27,853 bases of DNA from JBKBXU01 sp046313675 (GTDB lineage: Bacteria > Bacteroidota > Bacteroidia > Cytophagales > Cytophagaceae): contig JBKBXU010000016.1 of assembly GCA_046313675.1 (NCBI GenBank), positions 1-27,853 of the forward strand, read 5' to 3'. Within the stretch, counting starts at the first letter, position 1, and each line of letters opens with the position of its first letter. Below, in pieces: positions 25,724 through 27,853 of this stretch. The notes beneath the pieces were generated by a model. The model saw only the letters and a program-made list of their open reading frames with translations. It was not told the DNA's origin and made no database searches. The translations under genes were made by a program, and so were the position numbers.

Positions 25724-25777
25724 ACCTCGATAATTTCTAATCAAACTACTCCTCTCGCAACCAATCCTCTATCAAAC
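25724..25777. repeat. Direct repeat copy A: duplicated 3' end of the MauE-like gene
   Basis: This 54-base segment matches 26027-26079 with one single-base indel and two substitutions, and its last 32 bases (25746-25777) are identical. On the minus strand those bases encode the last ten residues and stop of the neighbouring gene (LIEDWLREE and TAG); just upstream the frame meets a TGA, so only a remnant is left. The 11 bases TAAGTTACCAA at the icd stop (25670-25680) recur at 26008-26018, in the matching order. Confidence 0.85.
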
Positions 25778-25975
25778 ACTGGCAGGTATATCATGAAATA
25801 AATTATCATATAACAATCATAAAATGCCATCGATAGACCATACCAGATCAATCAATCACCAAATGATCATTGTATCATTAATCACCAATAGCCAACGCAA
25901 TGCAGGTGGTTGGTGCGCCACAAACCACGGAAGCAATCTGCCATGGGAAACTTCAAAATTACCACTGCCAATTCC

Positions 25976-25998
25976 CTGGTCTGTGACACACAGACCAG
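25976..25998. repeat. Perfect 10-base-pair hairpin with three-base loop
   Basis: CTGGTCTGTG (25976-25985), loop ACA, CACAGACCAG (25989-25998). The stem is GC-rich for this DNA. No T-tract follows on either strand, so it is not a classical terminator. It lies about 50 bases past the stop of the minus-strand MauE-like gene and may mark its mRNA 3' end. Confidence 0.7.
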
Positions 25999-26026
25999 CT
26001 AAAAAGTTAAGTTACCAATATATAAA

Positions 26027-26079
26027 ACCTCGATATTTCTGATCAAGCTACTCCTCTCGCAACCAATCCTCTATCAAAC
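26027..26079. repeat. Direct repeat copy B: 3' end of the MauE-like gene
   Basis: This is the partner of the repeat at 25724-25777, about 302 bases apart. It covers the last ten codons and stop of the gene starting at 26971 and 21 bases beyond. It lacks the terminator hairpin that lies between TAAGTTACCAA and the repeat core in the left copy. Confidence 0.85.
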
Positions 26080-26971
26080 CCTGATCTAAGAAATACAAAT
26101 TGGCTTTCCCCTTCACCACCTGATCTTCTATCAGGTAAATAGCAGGAAGGCTTGGGCCGCTCATTTTAATGAATTCATTAGCTCCAATAAACATACTAAA
26201 AGGAACTTTATCCGACTTGGTTTCTTCATAAAACTGTGCCAGTCCTTCTTTCTTACCATTTAAAATAAAATAGATTGGCAGCTCCGGGTTTTTCTTTTGC
26301 ATTACCTGAAGTTTATACGCAGCAATTTTACAATGTGAACATGTAAGGCTCAGGTAAGCCAATACCCATTTACCTTTACGCAGTTCTGCTTTGGGTGGCA
26401 GGTTAACTTCATGATTATATAATATATCAAGATCCAATTTATAACCTATAACATCCTCTCCATTGTGAAGTGATTTTGAGAGGTTAACCGGATTTAAAAT
26501 AAACGGTAAAGAAAATGTAGCTATTAAAAAACCAGGAATTAAAATCTTTTGATAAGGAAGTTGGAACCCTGAATGAAAATAATGGAGGACAAGGAGAACG
26601 CCTATAAGAAAAACATTCTTCAGGATGCCATGTAGTGGTGTCATTTTAAACCATTCACCGAAGCAACCGCAATTTCCTGTATTGCCCTGAAGTATGATCT
26701 GAATTACTAAAAAGCCTGAAAAAAGGACAAGCAGGCCAATGACCGAGCTATAAACGAGTCTTTTAGGATTAATGTTAATGAGCAATAATAGTCCGGCAAA
26801 AAACTCCAGGCCTATAAGCAGTCGCGAATAAAATGGGGCTAATGTCCAGTTGGCAAGATTAGACTCTACAAAGCTTAGTTCAAAAAACTCTATTGGGTAA
26901 AGTTTTGAAACCGCTGATACTATAAACACCAGACCGGTCAGAGATGACAAAACCCTCAGAAACCATTTCAT
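26048..26971 (-). CDS. MauE/DoxX-like membrane protein fused to a thioredoxin-like domain
   Basis: A 307-residue protein. The N-terminal about 160 residues contain five hydrophobic helices, with SAVSKLYPIEFFE and the conserved GNCGCFGEWFKMTPLHGILKN segment (99-119) of the MauE family, including the Cys pair 101/103. The C-terminal part is a thioredoxin-like fold with a CxxC site, CSHC (211-214), following WVLAYLSLT, and a cis-Pro region SGPSLPAIYLI. The topology suggests a membrane thiol-disulfide protein exchanging electrons with a periplasmic domain, comparable to MauE/VKOR-like systems; its partner is unknown. The gene is alone on its strand, with a terminator upstream separating it from the lipoprotein gene. 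Confidence 0.83.
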   Translation of the reverse strand: MKWFLRVLSSLTGLVFIVSAVSKLYPIEFFELSFVESNLANWTLAPFYSRLLIGLEFFAGLLLLININPKRLVYSSVIGLLVLFSGFLVIQIILQGNTGNCGCFGEWFKMTPLHGILKNVFLIGVLLVLHYFHSGFQLPYQKILIPGFLIATFSLPFILNPVNLSKSLHNGEDVIGYKLDLDILYNHEVNLPPKAELRKGKWVLAYLSLTCSHCKIAAYKLQVMQKKNPELPIYFILNGKKEGLAQFYEETKSDKVPFSMFIGANEFIKMSGPSLPAIYLIEDQVVKGKANLYFLDQGLIEDWLREE

Positions 26972-27033
26972 AAACCTTTGAATTTTACTGCTAATTTAAG
27001 TATTTGGAAACAAATAAAAGTTCCTTTTAAACA

Positions 27034-27060
27034 AAAAAACCGGACTAGGCCCGGTTTTTT
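27034..27060 (-). terminator. Intrinsic terminator after the small lipoprotein gene
   Basis: AAAAAACCGG (27034-27043), loop ACTAGGC, CCGGTTTTTT (27051-27060) gives a ten-base-pair stem with T-runs on both strands. It lies 22 bases beyond the stop of the small lipoprotein gene and upstream of the MauE-like gene, so these two minus-strand genes are separate transcription units. It is bidirectional in form. Confidence 0.9.
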
Positions 27061-27081
27061 AACAAATTTTTAAAAATAAAC

Positions 27082-27270
27082 TTAGTCTAGGGTGCAAGCA
27101 GAACCACCTGCTGCTAAAGCATCACATGATGCCTTAGCATCTTTGCTTGAAGTTTTAGGGAATTGATATGTGTGCTTTGTTCCATTATGATCACATGTAC
27201 AAGTATGATCTTTTTTGCAAGATGCAAGAGAAAAAACAGCGATTACTGCAACAAATAATAATTTTTTCAT
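27082..27270 (-). CDS. Small cysteine-containing lipoprotein, function unknown
   Basis: A 62-residue protein beginning at ATG 27270 (a longer frame to 27318 has no signal sense). MKKLLFVAVIAVFSLASC is a clear lipoprotein signal with lipobox LASC, so the mature protein is about 45 residues anchored by Cys18. It then has CTC and two further cysteines near the end (ASC, SAC), four in all besides the lipid anchor, which could form two disulfides in the periplasm. I do not recognise the family. A Bacteroidota-like promoter candidate lies about 60 bases upstream and a strong terminator follows. Confidence 0.8.
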   Translation of the reverse strand: MKKLLFVAVIAVFSLASCKKDHTCTCDHNGTKHTYQFPKTSSKDAKASCDALAAGGSACTLD

Positions 27271-27331
27271 TTTGTAAAAAGGTTTAGTTAAAAAGTGATT
27301 AATTAATCGAAAGATCAATATCTTTCAAGGT

Positions 27332-27363
27332 CAAATATTATGAAAAAATACTTCAAGAATCAA
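27332..27363 (-). promoter_or_regulatory. Candidate promoter of the small lipoprotein gene
   Basis: On the minus strand TTG (27363-27361), 21 bases, AATATTTG (27339-27332) matches the Bacteroidota consensus at all but the first base of TAnnTTTG. The leader would be about 55 bases. Confidence 0.4.
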
Positions 27364-27378
27364 GGTTTACTCAAACAA

Positions 27379-27408
27379 ATTAGTGTTTTTCCAATACAAA
27401 ACACTAAT
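27379..27408. repeat. Perfect 11-base-pair inverted repeat
   Basis: ATTAGTGTTTT (27379-27389) and AAAACACTAAT (27398-27408) flank the loop TCCAATAC. It lies between the MBL-hydrolase stop and the promoter candidate of the lipoprotein gene. It could be the terminator of the hydrolase gene (on the minus strand TTGTTTG follows) or a protein-binding palindrome. Confidence 0.6.
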
Positions 27409-27487
27409 ATTATAATAATAAGACAATTTATTCTACAAATAATCCTTACGCTTGTTTAAATAACGAAACAAAATAAAACTAAACAAT

Positions 27488-27853
27488 TTACACCGTTACA
27501 GATTCACCAATTCCGGGCATTTTTAATTCTCCGTTTATCAAACCATTCTCTTTCATTTTATTGAGTATTCTAAACGGCTCTCCGGGAGGTTCGTCGCTCA
27601 AATCAAAGGTTCCGTAATGCATAGGAATCATAATACTCCCTTTCAGGTCATGAAAAGCCTGAACCGCATCCTCGGGCGAACTGTGATTCGGAGACATAAA
27701 CCATTCGGGTTTGTAGGCTCCCACACCCAAAAAACATACATCTGGCTTACCCAAAAGCATAGGAACCTCTTTAAAATGGTCGTCATAACCTGAATCACCA
27801 CCAAAGTACATGCTTGGCAAGCCTTCAACCTTTAAGTAAAAAGCTCCCCAAAG
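27488..27853 (-). CDS. MBL-fold metallo-hydrolase, NAPE-PLD/UlaG-like, 5' end cut by the window
   Basis: The minus-strand frame is open to the right edge, so the visible 121 residues are the C-terminal part. LWGAFYLKVEG, YFGGDSGYDDHFKEV (metal-binding Asp of the MBL fold), LGVGAYKPEWFMSPNHSSPEDAVQAF and IPMHYGTFDLSDEPP (final metal-binding His) form the pattern of the bacterial NAPE-PLD-like/UlaG-like branch. Such enzymes hydrolyse phosphodiester or lactone substrates; the true substrate is unknown here. The N-terminal HxHxDH motif lies outside the window. Confidence 0.88.
   Translation of the reverse strand, partial: LWGAFYLKVEGLPSMYFGGDSGYDDHFKEVPMLLGKPDVCFLGVGAYKPEWFMSPNHSSPEDAVQAFHDLKGSIMIPMHYGTFDLSDEPPGEPFRILNKMKENGLINGELKMPGIGESVTV

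Larger units (their letters stand above)
25714..26047. other. Non-coding spacer with duplicated gene tail and hairpins
   Basis: No credible gene occurs between the icd terminator and the stop of the MauE-like gene. The spacer holds one copy of a direct repeat that duplicates the end of the neighbouring gene, a hairpin at 25906-25928 (GTGGTT with AACCAC), an imperfect inverted repeat CCATGGGAA (25941-25949) with TTCCCTGG (25972-25979), and a perfect 10-base-pair hairpin at 25976-25998. A 72-codon plus-strand frame at 25824-26042 runs through these structures and part of the repeat and is not believed to be a gene. Confidence 0.7.

Noticed and set aside
25824..26042. Plus-strand frame of 72 codons in the icd/MauE-like spacer
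   Set aside because: It spans hairpins and part of the direct repeat, has no recognisable motif, and its end is antisense to the duplicated gene region; it reads as chance.

Overview
The window looks like a chromosomal segment of a Bacteroidota bacterium, perhaps near Cytophagales (an inference from gene content). The reasons are an A+T-rich sequence, almost no Shine-Dalgarno sites, promoter candidates of the Bacteroidota form (TTG, about 20 bases, TAnnTTTG), a tRNA without an encoded CCA end, short Bacteroidota-style lipoproteins, a tyrosine-kinase capsule operon paired with a PHP-type phosphatase, and a long isocitrate dehydrogenase of the Thermus/Bacteroidota type. There is no insertion sequence, integrase, CRISPR array or rRNA.

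Layout. 1-9230 is a cell-surface glycan region. It holds a GT4 glycosyltransferase cut by the left edge, a convergent Wzm/Wzt-type polysaccharide ABC exporter (1209-2728, minus strand), and a tightly packed six-gene plus-strand cassette (3042-9230): FAD-dependent oxidoreductase, membrane-anchored GT2, multi-pass GT-C-like protein, soluble GT2, SDR-type NAD-dependent enzyme and TIM-barrel sugar isomerase/epimerase. Next comes a minus-strand housekeeping block at 9434-11368: a SirB2-like/cytochrome c protein, the GTPase HflX and tRNA-Arg(CCT), with a clear promoter and terminator around the tRNA. 11425-18071 is a second plus-strand glycan operon: GT4, RmlC, Wza-like lipoprotein, Wzc-like tyrosine kinase, CpsB/YwqE-like PHP phosphatase and an SDR enzyme. 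18152-24040 holds a TPR protein, a ComA-like phosphosulfolactate synthase, a DUF368/PopT undecaprenyl-phosphate translocase, AroE and UvrB. 24221-25672 is isocitrate dehydrogenase with a strong terminator. The right end is on the minus strand: a MauE/thioredoxin-like fusion, a small Cys-containing lipoprotein, and an MBL-fold hydrolase cut by the right edge.

How they work together. The two glycan regions supply nucleotide-sugar modification (RmlC, SDRs), sugar transfer (four soluble or anchored transferases plus one GT-C) and two export routes (ABC transporter; Wza/Wzc with phosphatase). No Wzx flippase, Wzy polymerase or initiating phosphoglycosyltransferase is in the window, so the pathways must be completed elsewhere. 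PopT would return the undecaprenyl-phosphate carrier these pathways consume.

Most unusual points: the six-gene cassette, in which both GT2 enzymes and the SDR depart from catalytic consensus residues; a duplicated 3' gene tail with strong hairpins between icd and the MauE-like gene; a ComA homologue without other coenzyme M genes; and a tRNA promoter whose -33 element is the last sense codon of hflX.
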